Origin: Caldilineales bacterium
GTDB taxonomy: Bacteria; Chloroflexota; Anaerolineae; J102
Assembly (NCBI GenBank): GCA_024102915.1
Contig: JAGFJG010000122.1
Span: 1-39,108, forward strand
Reading direction: 5' to 3'
DNA: 39,108 nt
Position numbers and translations under genes: made by a program. The notes under the pieces were generated by a model, which was given only the letters and a program-made list of their open reading frames with translations, ran no database searches and was not told where the DNA came from. Within the stretch, counting starts at the first letter, position 1. Each line of letters starts with the position of its first letter. This document shows, one piece after another, positions 1 to 8,330 of this stretch.

Positions 1-1092
1 GAGGAGGCCAGCCAGATCCGCCACAGGGCGCGCGGGCAGGAGACTGCCGAAACACTGACATTGCGGGATCATCATCAGGGTTTGGAGCAGGTGACCAGGC
101 TGCTGCTCGATGGCCGGTCGGGCGTGATCGGCAGCCCGGATGAGATCGAAGCGATCGGCCATCGGGTCGTGCATGGCGGCGAGCGTTTCAGCCAGCCCAC
201 GATCATCGATGATGAAGTGCGGGCCACAATCCGGGCGCTTTTCCCCCTGGCTCCATTGCACAACCCGCCTAATCTTGCCGGGATCGAAGTGGCGACCGAC
301 CTGTTCCCGCGAGCGATCCAGGTGGCCGTGTTCGATACCGCCTTCCACCAGACCATGCCGCCGCACGCGTTCCGCTACGCCATCCCCTCCCGTTTTTACG
401 AGGAGCACGGCGTCCGCGCTTACGGTTTCCACGGCACATCGCATCTCTATGTGAGCAAGCAGGCGATCACTCACCTGGGCAAGGCTGCTGCCGAGACAAA
501 TCTAATCACGGCGCATCTGGGGAATGGTTGCAGCATCACCGCCGTGCAAGGCGGTCGATCGGTGGACACTTCCATGGGTTTCAGCCCTTTGCCCGGCCTG
601 ATCATGGGGACCCGCAGCGGCGACATCGACCCCGCCGTCGTCTTTTTCCTGGCCCAAACGCTGGGGCTATCCCTCCCGGAAATCGACCGTATTCTCAACA
701 AGCAGAGCGGACTGCTGGGCGTTGGCGGTCACAATGACCTGCGCGCACTGCAACGGCTGTGCGCGCAGGGCGACGAAGCCGCCAACCTGGCGATGGATAT
801 GTACACTTATCGCATCAAGAAATACATCGGCGCGTACATGGCTGCTCTGGGCCGGGTGGACGCGCTCGTATTTACCGCCGGTGTGGGTGAGAACAGCGCG
901 TTCGTGCGAGAACGAGCCTGCGCCGGGCTGGAGGTGTTGGGCATTCAACTCGACCCCAACTTGAACGCTATGGGCGCGGCTGGCGCTGTTACCGAGATTC
1001 AGGCCGCAGCCAGCCGTGTGCGCGTGCTGATCGTGCCGACCAACGAAGAGTTGGAGATCGCCGATCAGACGCTGAAGTTGTTACGGAATTAA
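1..1092 (+). CDS. ackA: Acetate kinase, 5'-truncated by the window edge
   Basis: Acetate kinase interconverts acetate + ATP and acetyl phosphate + ADP in the cytoplasm, linking acetyl-CoA to substrate-level ATP formation. The frame is open from base 1, giving 363 visible residues against about 400 in the family, so only the N-terminal part is missing. Family signatures are clear: HRVVHGGERF, AVFDTAFHQTMP (catalytic Asp region), YGFHGTSH, AHLGNGCS, the MGTRSGDIDP loop and FTAGVGENS near the C-terminus. A TTG at 61 is probably internal rather than a start, because homologous sequence continues upstream of it. No phosphotransacetylase gene is visible. The gene converges on the amylase gene and shares a hairpin with it. 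Confidence 0.95.
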   Translation, partial: EEASQIRHRARGQETAETLTLRDHHQGLEQVTRLLLDGRSGVIGSPDEIEAIGHRVVHGGERFSQPTIIDDEVRATIRALFPLAPLHNPPNLAGIEVATDLFPRAIQVAVFDTAFHQTMPPHAFRYAIPSRFYEEHGVRAYGFHGTSHLYVSKQAITHLGKAAAETNLITAHLGNGCSITAVQGGRSVDTSMGFSPLPGLIMGTRSGDIDPAVVFFLAQTLGLSLPEIDRILNKQSGLLGVGGHNDLRALQRLCAQGDEAANLAMDMYTYRIKKYIGAYMAALGRVDALVFTAGVGENSAFVRERACAGLEVLGIQLDPNLNAMGAAGAVTEIQAAASRVRVLIVPTNEELEIADQTLKLLRN

Positions 1093-1094
1093 TC

Positions 1095-1127
1095 AGTTGA
1101 CTGTCACTTCGCAGGTGACAGTCAACT
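1095..1127. terminator. Bidirectional hairpin between convergent genes
   Basis: A perfect 13-bp inverted repeat (1095-1107 with 1115-1127, 7-nt loop) lies just after the ackA stop and overlaps the stop codon of the leftward amylase gene. Flanking T-runs are poor on both sides, so it may act mainly as a 3'-end stabiliser or a weak bidirectional terminator. Confidence 0.65.
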
Positions 1128-2936
1128 CTGTTCTTGCAGGATTACGACGGACAACGGTGCGACCGTCAGTGCATCCATTTGCTCGACGCCGTCGAGGTCA
1201 CGATAGCGGCCTGCGGGCAAGGCGAATTGCGCGGGCGTATTACTGCTGTTGACGGCGATCAGCAAGGAGTCATTTCCAAACTGACGTCTTGCCAGCCACA
1301 GGCCACGGTCGTCGTCCAGCCAGATGGTCGAGGTCTCGCCGTGCGTGAGGGCAGTGTGGTTGCGGCGGGCGGCGATGAGGTTCTTGAAGAAGGCGAGGAG
1401 TTCCCGATCCTGTGCATCTCCCCACAGCATGAGATGCCGGGATTCTTCCATGTGCGGCGCTTTGGGCCGGGGCTGGCCCAGGCCCACCTCGGTGCCGTAG
1501 TAGAGGATGGGCGTGCCGCCAAAGGCAATCAGCAGCCCGGTCGCCAATTTCAGTCGCGCTTTGTTATGCCCTGCCACCCACAGGAAGCGGTTCATGTCGT
1601 GGTTTTCGATAAAGGTGGGGCGAGTGTATTCGGCGGGGAAAAAGCGCTGCGTGCGTTCGATGAAGGCGGCAAACTGGCTGATTGTGGTATCGCCGTCGGC
1701 GGAAATGCAGAGTTGTCGCACCTGTTTTGTAAACGTGAAATCCAAGCAGCCGTCGAGTCGCCCAGCATAGGTGCGCAGCCAATCGCTGCCCAATGTCACT
1801 TCGCCAAAGAGCCAGCAGTCAGGATTGGCATTTTTACATGCCGCCCCAAATGCGCTCCAGAATGCGTGGCTGGGGCCGGCGGCGTAATCCAATCGCAAGC
1901 CATCGACGCCAAATTCGCCGAGCCAATAGAGCGCCGCATCGATGAGATAGTCGCGGGCGCCTTCGTTGTCCAGGTTCAGTTGGGGCATGCGTTTGGCCGT
2001 GAAGAAGGTGCGATAGCCGTGGGCGTAGCTGGAATCGAAGCTGTACCATTGCCGGTAGGCGCTGTCCGGGTCTTCTTTGGCGGCGAGGAAGGGCGGGCAC
2101 AGGTCGCTGGTGTGGTTGGCGACGAAGTCGAGGATGACGCGCAGGTCACGCTTGTGGGCTTCCGTCACCAATTCGAGCAGGTCCTCCTTCGTGCCAAAAC
2201 GAGGGTCGATGTTGTAGAAGTCGATGGTGTCGTAGGCGTGATAGGTGTCGGTCAGGAAGATGGGGGTCAGCCAGATCGCAGTGACGCCCAATTCGGCGAT
2301 GTAATCCAGTCGTCCGATGATGCCGCGCAGATTGCCGCCGTGGAAGTTCGTCATTTCCTCTGGCTCCAGCCAGCGGCTCTCGACCGGGGCGAATCGATCC
2401 ACAAAAATCTGATAGACGACGGCGTCGAACGCCCATTCCGGCGGGCGAAAATCATCGACCGAGTAGGCATAGAGCGTCGGCAATTCCTGGGTGCGGTCGA
2501 TATTCATTTCCCGGCTCCAATGCGATACCGCCGCATCTGCACTGTGCCAACCCTCAATGCGATAGCGCACCAACGTCCCAGCTTCCTGTGCAGGTATCTC
2601 GCCCTGCCAGACCTCGGCGTAATCCCAATACAACGGCTGCCAGAGGGTGTTCTGCCGCTGCAAAGTTACCGTAAAGCCGTTCTGGGCCTGACCATGTGCG
2701 CCTTGCGGGTCAGTTCCGTCCGTGGTGACATAAGCCGAAACACGGTCCACGACCACGCCCCTTCCCACCGTGACGGTGACGGAAACGGGCTGGCCGGGAA
2801 GCGGATCGGGCGGCGTGATGGCGTATTGGTGGCGGATGCCCGACCAGCGATTTCGCTCGACCGCCAGTGTGTTTTCGTCCGCTTCGAGTTGCCCGAAGAC
2901 GAAATCTTGCATGACTTGTGTGTTGGATTGCTTCAT
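1122..2936 (-). CDS. GH13 alpha-amylase family glycosidase (neopullulanase/cyclomaltodextrinase-like)
   Basis: A 604-aa glycoside hydrolase family 13 enzyme, probably cleaving imported maltodextrins in the cytoplasm since no signal peptide is seen. An N-terminal beta-sandwich-like region (about 35-150) precedes the TIM barrel. The conserved GH13 regions are present: DFVANH (270-275), GLRLD with the presumed nucleophile Asp350, FGEV with acid/base Glu379, and ENHD with transition-state Asp447. The stretch around 176-240 (YQIFVDRF, FHGGNLRGI, AIWLTPIF) is typical of neopullulanase-type enzymes. The start has an AGGA ribosome binding site about 9 nt upstream. It is the last gene of the regulator-binding protein-permease operon, which supports maltodextrin as substrate. 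Exact specificity (maltogenic, cyclomaltodextrinase or pullulan-type) cannot be decided by eye. Confidence 0.93.
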   Translation of the reverse strand: MKQSNTQVMQDFVFGQLEADENTLAVERNRWSGIRHQYAITPPDPLPGQPVSVTVTVGRGVVVDRVSAYVTTDGTDPQGAHGQAQNGFTVTLQRQNTLWQPLYWDYAEVWQGEIPAQEAGTLVRYRIEGWHSADAAVSHWSREMNIDRTQELPTLYAYSVDDFRPPEWAFDAVVYQIFVDRFAPVESRWLEPEEMTNFHGGNLRGIIGRLDYIAELGVTAIWLTPIFLTDTYHAYDTIDFYNIDPRFGTKEDLLELVTEAHKRDLRVILDFVANHTSDLCPPFLAAKEDPDSAYRQWYSFDSSYAHGYRTFFTAKRMPQLNLDNEGARDYLIDAALYWLGEFGVDGLRLDYAAGPSHAFWSAFGAACKNANPDCWLFGEVTLGSDWLRTYAGRLDGCLDFTFTKQVRQLCISADGDTTISQFAAFIERTQRFFPAEYTRPTFIENHDMNRFLWVAGHNKARLKLATGLLIAFGGTPILYYGTEVGLGQPRPKAPHMEESRHLMLWGDAQDRELLAFFKNLIAARRNHTALTHGETSTIWLDDDRGLWLARRQFGNDSLLIAVNSSNTPAQFALPAGRYRDLDGVEQMDALTVAPLSVVILQEQS

Positions 2937-3004
2937 AATTCGTTCCTAAAAGCGGAGAGCCAGGCTGCCCTGGCTCTCGAAGTGGTGATGTGGGGCGTTT
3001 GCGT

Positions 3005-3895
3005 TCAGCCTTTGACTGCGCCTGAAGTCAGGCCGCTCTGCAATGACTCTTGCACGATGTAGAACAGCACCAGGGTGGGGATTGCTCCCAGCAGGGCGCC
3101 TGCGGCGAATGGCCCCCAACGTTGGCTGAAGTCGCTGCCGATGAACAGGCTTAGCCCGACCGCCAGGGTGTACTGGTATTTGTCGGTCAGCATCACGCGG
3201 GCCAGCAGAAAGTCGCCGTAGGTGCCGATGAAGGTGAGGATGAAGATGACGACCAGGATGGGACGCACCAGCGGGAAAATCACTCGGCTGAATGTGTACC
3301 ACGATGAAGCGCCGTCGATGTAGGCGGCTTCGTCCAATTCTCTCGGCACGGTGTCGAAAAAGCCTTTCATCAACCAGGTGTTGAAACCCATCGCCCCGCC
3401 CAGGTAGATCAATATCAGGCCGCCATGCGAGTTCAATCCAAATGAAGGGTAATAGACGCCGATCTGGCGGAGGATCAGGAAGAGGGCGACGATGGCCAGG
3501 ATGTTGGGAAACACCTGTGCCAGCAGAATGCTTCTCAGGATGCCCTGCCGCCCACGGAACCGGAAGCGCGAGAACGAGTAGGCTGCCAACGAGGTCAAGC
3601 CTACGACCAGCACTGATGTAATCAATGAAACCTTCAGCGAGTTCCAAATCCACAAAAGGTACGGAAACTGCGAGTCGGTGAGGATACTCTTGTAGTTCAC
3701 CAGGCTGGCGTTTTCTGGGATGAGGCTGGTCACCACCAGGCTGCTGGTGGGGTTGAGCGAAACCGAGAAAATGTAGACGACCGGGAGCAGGGCGAAGAGG
3801 ATGGCGAGCACTGCCACGACAAGTCGCCAGAGGATATTGATCCGCTTTTGCGCTCGCATCGATCGAAATCTTGAGGTGGAAGTTGCGCTAGACAT
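3005..3895 (-). CDS. malG: Maltodextrin ABC transporter permease, MalG type
   Basis: A 296-aa inner-membrane permease of the carbohydrate-uptake-1 ABC family. About six hydrophobic segments are visible, starting with one at residues 23-50. The cytoplasmic EAA loop that contacts the ATPase is clear (DEAAYIDGASSWYTFSRVIF, about 190-209). Its ATG lies inside the end of the upstream malF gene (8-bp overlap), with GGAG about 10 nt upstream inside malF, so the two permeases are probably translationally coupled. The operon contains no MsiK/MalK ATPase gene, so a shared ATPase encoded elsewhere must energise it. Confidence 0.92.
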   Translation of the reverse strand: MSSATSTSRFRSMRAQKRINILWRLVVAVLAILFALLPVVYIFSVSLNPTSSLVVTSLIPENASLVNYKSILTDSQFPYLLWIWNSLKVSLITSVLVVGLTSLAAYSFSRFRFRGRQGILRSILLAQVFPNILAIVALFLILRQIGVYYPSFGLNSHGGLILIYLGGAMGFNTWLMKGFFDTVPRELDEAAYIDGASSWYTFSRVIFPLVRPILVVIFILTFIGTYGDFLLARVMLTDKYQYTLAVGLSLFIGSDFSQRWGPFAAGALLGAIPTLVLFYIVQESLQSGLTSGAVKG

Positions 3896-5474
3896 TCTCG
3901 GAAATCTCCTCCAGCATGCCGGTGTAGCGGAAATTGATTAGCGTGATGACGGCCACGATGATGAAGATGATGATCGAGATGGCCGCAGCCAAGCCATAAT
4001 CAGCGCCACGACCGCCGCCGAATGCCAGACGATAGGTGAAGCTGATCAGGATGTCGGTATGTCCGGCGGGGGCGGGGGTATTTGCGATGGGCGGGCCGCC
4101 CCGGTTGTAAAGGTCGATGATCGTGAAATTGTTGAAATTGAAGGCGAAGGAACCGATCAAGAGCGGGCCGACGGCGATGAGAAGCAGGGGCAGAGTAATA
4201 CGGCGAAATTGCAGGATGCCGCTTGCTCCATCCACCTTGGCCGCCTCGTAGATATCGCCGGGAATGCCTTGCAGAGCGCCGGTTGTGATCAGGAACATAT
4301 AGGGAAAGCCGACCCAAAGCTGCACGAGCAGGATGCCGACTTTAGCCCAGAATGGGCTGGTGAACCAACCGATGTCTGGCGTGTTCGAGCCGATAACGCC
4401 CAGGATGGGATTGAACATGCCGCGCCAGATCAGGACGCTGATGAAAGCGGGAATAGCGTAAGGCACTACCATCAATACACGGATCAACCGTCGTCCCGGC
4501 AGAATCGGGTCGTTGAGGACGAGCGCCAGCAGCAATCCCAGTGAAAATGTAAGGAGCACGCTCATGAACGCATAGATGAATGTCCATGAGAAAATCAGAA
4601 CCATCGGCCCTCGGATCGCCGGGCCCCGGAAAATGCGAATGAAGTTGTCCAAGCCGATGTTCACCGGAAAGCCTGGGATCAGGGTCTTGCCATCGGCGGA
4701 TGTATAGGTGCCTCGAATGGCCGTGTATACCGCGCCGTCGGTCTGGTCTGTGAAGGTATCGTTGTCGGGATTGTAGATGTAACGTTGCTCAAGCTGGATG
4801 GCGTTTGAGCCAGAAGTCACCGTGACGCTGTGGCCTTCGTCGCCAAACGTTACATTTTGCAATTGCGAAAGCGTGGCCAGACGACGATTGCTGGGGATTT
4901 TCTGGTAGCCTTCGACCGAAAGCGGATTGCCGTCATCGCCCATTTCACCTAAAGCGACCTCGCCGCTGGGCGTGAAAGCCCCCGGAATCGCCCAATAATT
5001 TTGGCCGTCCGGCCCCACCAGCCACAAACCGATCTGGCCGTCTGGATTCTCATACGCCGACCAACTGAATTTGATGGCGGAATCGGGCGCGTAAGTCTGG
5101 CTTTCGATCTGGCGAATGGCGACCGGTTTTTCCACCAGATGCCCGTCGCTATAGTTGGTGAACGCCGTCGATACAGTGAAGAGGACTGGATAAATATGGA
5201 ACATGACCATGAACGCCAGGCCAGGTATTACCCAGCGCAGCGGCATGGTGGCATTCCGTAAGAAAACGATGTTGATAGCCAAAACGACCAGTGCAATGGT
5301 GATGGCGAATCCAATCGATCCATCTCTGATGAATCGATAGACCAGCACCATAGTCCAGGCATCGAGCAGCATGATCAGCACAAGCCGCACGATGATGGCC
5401 AGAAGGTTGTCGCTCATCGCTGACAGCGGCGCAAACAAGCCGCTTCTGGTTTTGGTTGCTGATGCGCTAGCCAC
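3888..5474 (-). CDS. malF: Maltodextrin ABC transporter permease, MalF type
   Basis: A 528-aa permease partner of MalG. The N-terminus carries several hydrophobic helices (about 20-120). A large predicted extracytoplasmic insert follows (about 130-270), as in enterobacterial MalF, where this region contacts the binding protein. The C-terminal half holds the permease core with the EAA loop YEAAKVDGASGILQFRRITL. The start is a GTG preceded by AGGAG at 8 nt. It lies 89 bp downstream of the binding-protein gene, and a strong hairpin occupies that gap. The length is close to E. coli MalF (514 aa). Confidence 0.92.
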   Translation of the reverse strand: MASASATKTRSGLFAPLSAMSDNLLAIIVRLVLIMLLDAWTMVLVYRFIRDGSIGFAITIALVVLAINIVFLRNATMPLRWVIPGLAFMVMFHIYPVLFTVSTAFTNYSDGHLVEKPVAIRQIESQTYAPDSAIKFSWSAYENPDGQIGLWLVGPDGQNYWAIPGAFTPSGEVALGEMGDDGNPLSVEGYQKIPSNRRLATLSQLQNVTFGDEGHSVTVTSGSNAIQLEQRYIYNPDNDTFTDQTDGAVYTAIRGTYTSADGKTLIPGFPVNIGLDNFIRIFRGPAIRGPMVLIFSWTFIYAFMSVLLTFSLGLLLALVLNDPILPGRRLIRVLMVVPYAIPAFISVLIWRGMFNPILGVIGSNTPDIGWFTSPFWAKVGILLVQLWVGFPYMFLITTGALQGIPGDIYEAAKVDGASGILQFRRITLPLLLIAVGPLLIGSFAFNFNNFTIIDLYNRGGPPIANTPAPAGHTDILISFTYRLAFGGGRGADYGLAAAISIIIFIIVAVITLINFRYTGMLEEISENV

Positions 5475-5521
5475 GGGTCACACTCCTGAGGTGTTCGGCG
5501 GGATCAGGTCTCATTAATGAA

Positions 5522-5549
5522 GAGAGGAGCGCCCATGGGCGCTCCTCTC
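5522..5549 (-). terminator. Strong hairpin between malE and malF
   Basis: A perfect 13-bp inverted repeat (5522-5534 with 5537-5549) lies in the malE-malF gap, 14 bp after the malE stop. There is no clean T-tract behind it on the minus strand. It may be a partial terminator or a 3'-end stabiliser that keeps binding-protein mRNA in excess over permease mRNA. Confidence 0.65.
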
Positions 5550-5563
5550 AAAGTCACAGTTGC

Positions 5564-6898
5564 TTAACTGCCTTCGGCGATAGCCGTGCGAACCTGCTCG
5601 CCGGCGTTCTGGAAGGCTTCGACCGGATCCTGTTCCTGGTTGAAGATCAGGGTGATGGCGTCGCCAACTGCGCCCCACACCGCCGACATCTCGGGGATGG
5701 TGGGCATGGGCTGGGCGGCTTCACCGGCGGAGCCGAATGCGGCATAGTCGGGATCGGTGATCGCCTCACGCACCGGCAGGTAAGCTGAAGGGCGCGGGTC
5801 GGCGTCAAAGATCGCCTGCATCACTTCCTCAGAAGCGACCAGTTCGGTGAGGAAGGTCTGGGCCAGAAGTTGGTTCTCGCTGAATTTGTTGATGAAGAAC
5901 CCCTGTCCGCCCAGGAAGGGGGCGCCAGCGCCAGCCGGGCCGGCCGGGATATCGGCAATGGCATAGGGGATGCCGGATTCCTTGATGCGACCAAGCGCCC
6001 AGGGGCCGGTCATCAGCATGGCGGCATCACCGCTCTCGAACAGCACGTGCATGGTGTCCCAGTCGGTACCGGCAACGAGATGACCATCTTTCACCATGGT
6101 ATCCAGCCAGGTGGCGGCTTCCAAAGCGCCTTCGTTATCCAATCCCACATCTTCCGGATTCCACTGACCATCTTCCTGCCCGAAGATGTAGCCGCCGAAA
6201 GCGGTCATGATCGGGTAGTAATGGTAGGCGTCGTTGGGCTGCAAGACATAGCCCTGCTGCACGGCGCCATCAGCCTCAAGCTGGGCGGCCAGGGTCATGA
6301 CCTCTTCCCAGGTTGTCGGGGCTTCGGGAACCAGCTCGGTGTTATAGAAGAAAGCCAGGTTCTCAGTGGCGTAGGGCATGCCGACCAGTTCGCCGTTGTA
6401 GGTGAAGAGATCGACGGCCGGGCCGAAGAATTCGCTCGCTTTATCGCCCAGGTCGATGGGGGCGAGCAGACCATTCAGGTAGAGTTCGCCAATCCAGTCG
6501 TGGGCGCCGATGAAGATGTCGGGGCCTTCGCCAGCCGGGCCGGCCAGTTTCATGTTGTCGCGGATATCGCCGAACGCCACTTCCTGAATGTTCAGTTTGA
6601 CGCCATACTCGGCTTCCAGCGCGGGCGCCAGTTCGGCCAGGGCCGGGGCGCGGGTGTTGTCGGCCCACACAGTCAGGTTGACCATCTCTTCGGCTGGCGC
6701 TTCGGTCGGTTCGGGGACGGGCGTGGCGGTGGGTTCGGGGGCGGCGGTCGGCGCTTCGGTTGGCGCTTCCGTGGGTGCAGCCGCTGGCGCTTCGGTGGGC
6801 GCCGGAGCGGGCGTGGGTTCAGCAGCGCCGCCGCAGGCAGCCAGGACGAGCGCTGCAGTCAACACTACGAGCAGTACGATCCAAATTCGACGTGACAT
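5564..6898 (-). CDS. malE: Maltodextrin-binding lipoprotein (solute-binding protein)
   Basis: A 444-aa extracellular solute-binding protein (family 1) that delivers maltodextrins to the MalFG permease. It begins with a lipoprotein signal peptide: basic MSRR, a hydrophobic core, and lipobox LAAC with the modified Cys at 22. A low-complexity linker of Pro/Thr/Glu/Ala words (about 25-70) follows, a tether style common in Chloroflexota. The mature domain starts near VNLTVWAD and includes features typical of MalE-like proteins ([27 protein letters not shown]). The ribosome binding site AGGAGG, 7 nt before the ATG, is the strongest in the operon. The ligand is inferred from the amylase and MalFG neighbours. 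Confidence 0.93.
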   Translation of the reverse strand: MSRRIWIVLLVVLTAALVLAACGGAAEPTPAPAPTEAPAAAPTEAPTEAPTAAPEPTATPVPEPTEAPAEEMVNLTVWADNTRAPALAELAPALEAEYGVKLNIQEVAFGDIRDNMKLAGPAGEGPDIFIGAHDWIGELYLNGLLAPIDLGDKASEFFGPAVDLFTYNGELVGMPYATENLAFFYNTELVPEAPTTWEEVMTLAAQLEADGAVQQGYVLQPNDAYHYYPIMTAFGGYIFGQEDGQWNPEDVGLDNEGALEAATWLDTMVKDGHLVAGTDWDTMHVLFESGDAAMLMTGPWALGRIKESGIPYAIADIPAGPAGAGAPFLGGQGFFINKFSENQLLAQTFLTELVASEEVMQAIFDADPRPSAYLPVREAITDPDYAAFGSAGEAAQPMPTIPEMSAVWGAVGDAITLIFNQEQDPVEAFQNAGEQVRTAIAEGS

Positions 6899-6973
6899 GT
6901 TTGCTTCCTCCTTTTGAGAAGCCAGAATAGAGATTGGGGTGAAGAAGGTTGTTCGATAGGGAGCCGGTCGGCG

Positions 6974-7999
6974 TTAGTTTGGCGCCGGGCCGGTAGTTTC
7001 ACGAAGGATGAGTCGACAGTCTACTTGGTGATGTTTTGTGGGTATTTCTCCTTTTTGGATGCTTTGTATCAGCATGGAAGCTGCCACAGCCGTCATGTCG
7101 GCATATGGGACGAACAAGGTTGTCAGAGGGGGATTCGAGTGCATCGATACCAGCGAGCCGTTCGTGCCGATCACCGAGACTTCATCTGGCACCCGAATGT
7201 CAAGTTCATGCAGCGCCCGCAAAATGCCGACGGCCATCAAATCATTGGCGGCATAATAGGCGGTCGGAGCCCGGTCGTCGAGCTGAATCATGCGATGCAC
7301 GGCCTGATATCCGCCATCTTCGGCAAAAAAGCCGTAATCGATCCATTCGGGCCGTTCGCCAATTCCTGCCGCCGCCAGCGCAGCGCGATACCCGCACAGC
7401 CGCTCGTTCGTGACCGACACGTCCGGGTCGCCGCCCACATAGGCGATGCGCTCGTGGCCCAGGTCGAGCAAATAGCGAAAGACTTTTTCGGTATAGAATC
7501 GGTCCTGCGAATCCACCCAGGCGATATCCTCACCGTTCACCGGCGGCTTGCCGATGAGGACGAAGGGAATCCCGGCCTCCCGTAGCGGCCCCACCACATC
7601 GACATCCAGCCGATTACTGAGGACGACAATGCCATCGGCCTGCCGGGAATGGACAATCTCGTGGATCTGCGAGACTTCATCCATGTGCCCGCCGCTGCCG
7701 CTCACCAAAACGCGATAGTCATATTTGTGCGCCACGCGCAGCAACCCCCGCATCACCTGCGAAAAATAAGTATCCTCGAAATAGCCCTCGAACACATGCG
7801 GCACCACAATCGCCAACATTTGTGTGCGCTGTGTGCTCAACGACCGGGCAATGGCGTTCGGCTGAAACCCCAATTCGCTGGCGGCTTCCATAACACGGAC
7901 GCGTGTTGCATCACTAATTTGCGATTTGCCGGAAAATACTCGGCTTACGGTGCTGGGATGGACGTCGGCAAGGCGTGCGACATCACGAATGGTTGACAC
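6974..7999 (-). CDS. LacI-family transcriptional regulator of the maltodextrin operon
   Basis: A 341-aa LacI/GalR repressor. The helix-turn-helix is at the extreme N-terminus (TIRDVARLADVHPSTVSRVF, residues 3-22). The hinge region includes NAIARSLSTQRT, followed by a periplasmic-binding-protein-like sensor domain. I chose the GTG at 7997-7999: it places the HTH at residue 3 as in the family and has AAAGG just upstream. An in-frame ATG 45 bp earlier would add an unusual tail. It is the first gene of the operon, 75 bp before malE, so it is likely autoregulated together with its targets. Two operator-like palindromes in and near its promoter support this. The inducer is probably a maltodextrin or maltose. 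Confidence 0.92.
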   Translation of the reverse strand: MSTIRDVARLADVHPSTVSRVFSGKSQISDATRVRVMEAASELGFQPNAIARSLSTQRTQMLAIVVPHVFEGYFEDTYFSQVMRGLLRVAHKYDYRVLVSGSGGHMDEVSQIHEIVHSRQADGIVVLSNRLDVDVVGPLREAGIPFVLIGKPPVNGEDIAWVDSQDRFYTEKVFRYLLDLGHERIAYVGGDPDVSVTNERLCGYRAALAAAGIGERPEWIDYGFFAEDGGYQAVHRMIQLDDRAPTAYYAANDLMAVGILRALHELDIRVPDEVSVIGTNGSLVSMHSNPPLTTLFVPYADMTAVAASMLIQSIQKGEIPTKHHQVDCRLILRETTGPAPN

Positions 8000-8043
8000 A
8001 AATGCGCCTTTGCAATATCTGTGGTGGCATGACGCGATAGTCA

Positions 8044-8057
8044 TGCAATCGGTTGCA
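8044..8057. promoter_or_regulatory. LacI-type operator O2
   Basis: TGCAATCGGTTGCA is an inverted repeat (arms TGCAA/TTGCA) with the central CG typical of LacI-family operators. It lies just downstream of the predicted transcription start (about 8061), with its centre 32 bp, about three helical turns, from O1. Confidence 0.75.
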
Positions 8058-8067
8058 CGATGAGCAG

Positions 8068-8096
8068 ATTATAAGGGCAACCGGTTGCATCGTCAA
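8068..8096 (-). promoter_or_regulatory. Sigma70-type promoter of the lacI-mal operon
   Basis: On the minus strand, -35 TTGACG (8091-8096), a 17-bp spacer and -10 TATAAT (8068-8073) give a near-consensus promoter. Transcription would start near 8061, about 60 nt before the regulator's GTG. Operator O1 fills the spacer, so bound repressor should block RNA polymerase. Confidence 0.85.
8076..8089. promoter_or_regulatory. LacI-type operator O1 in the promoter spacer
   Basis: GCAACCGGTTGC (8077-8088) is a perfect 12-bp palindrome centred on CG and matches O2 closely. It lies entirely between the -35 and -10 hexamers of the operon promoter. Confidence 0.82.
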
Positions 8097-8172
8097 GGAA
8101 TCATAACACCAATTGGCAGAAATTCTGCGGGGTGAACATGATGTCAAAACGGACGCCACTCAGAGATCGCTT

Positions 8173-8259
8173 CTTTTCTTTCGGTTGACGATGGACGATA
8201 GTTGATTGACGATGGCGAATGCCCTGATGAAACGCGTCCATCGTCCATTGATCTACAAA
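8173..8259. repeat. Degenerate palindromic element of the GACGATGG/ATCGTC family
   Basis: The spacer between clpB and the mal operon contains an imperfect palindrome made of GACGATGG words on the left and ATCGTC/CCATCGTCC words on the right. It resembles the core of the fuller elements at 20081-20242 and 21170-21336 but lacks their conserved ends. A second short word repeat (TTTGAAC/GGAAC) follows at about 8285-8315. I see nothing else in this 230-bp stretch. Confidence 0.55.
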
Positions 8260-8330
8260 CGCGCTATCTCTATGCAGATGTTCGACTTTGAACCTGGAAC
8301 TTTGAACTTCAAACGGACGGTGGATCGAAA

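Noticed and set aside
1134..3062. Long open frame on the plus strand (642 codons) opposite the amylase gene
   Set aside because: It is antisense to an enzyme with all catalytic motifs intact, lacks recognisable domains and has composition expected from the reverse of GC-rich codons.
5870..6895. 341-codon plus-strand frame ending in a Gly/Arg-rich stretch, opposite malE
   Set aside because: The Gly-rich end is the reverse of the Pro/Ala/Thr linker of the lipoprotein, so it is a composition artefact.
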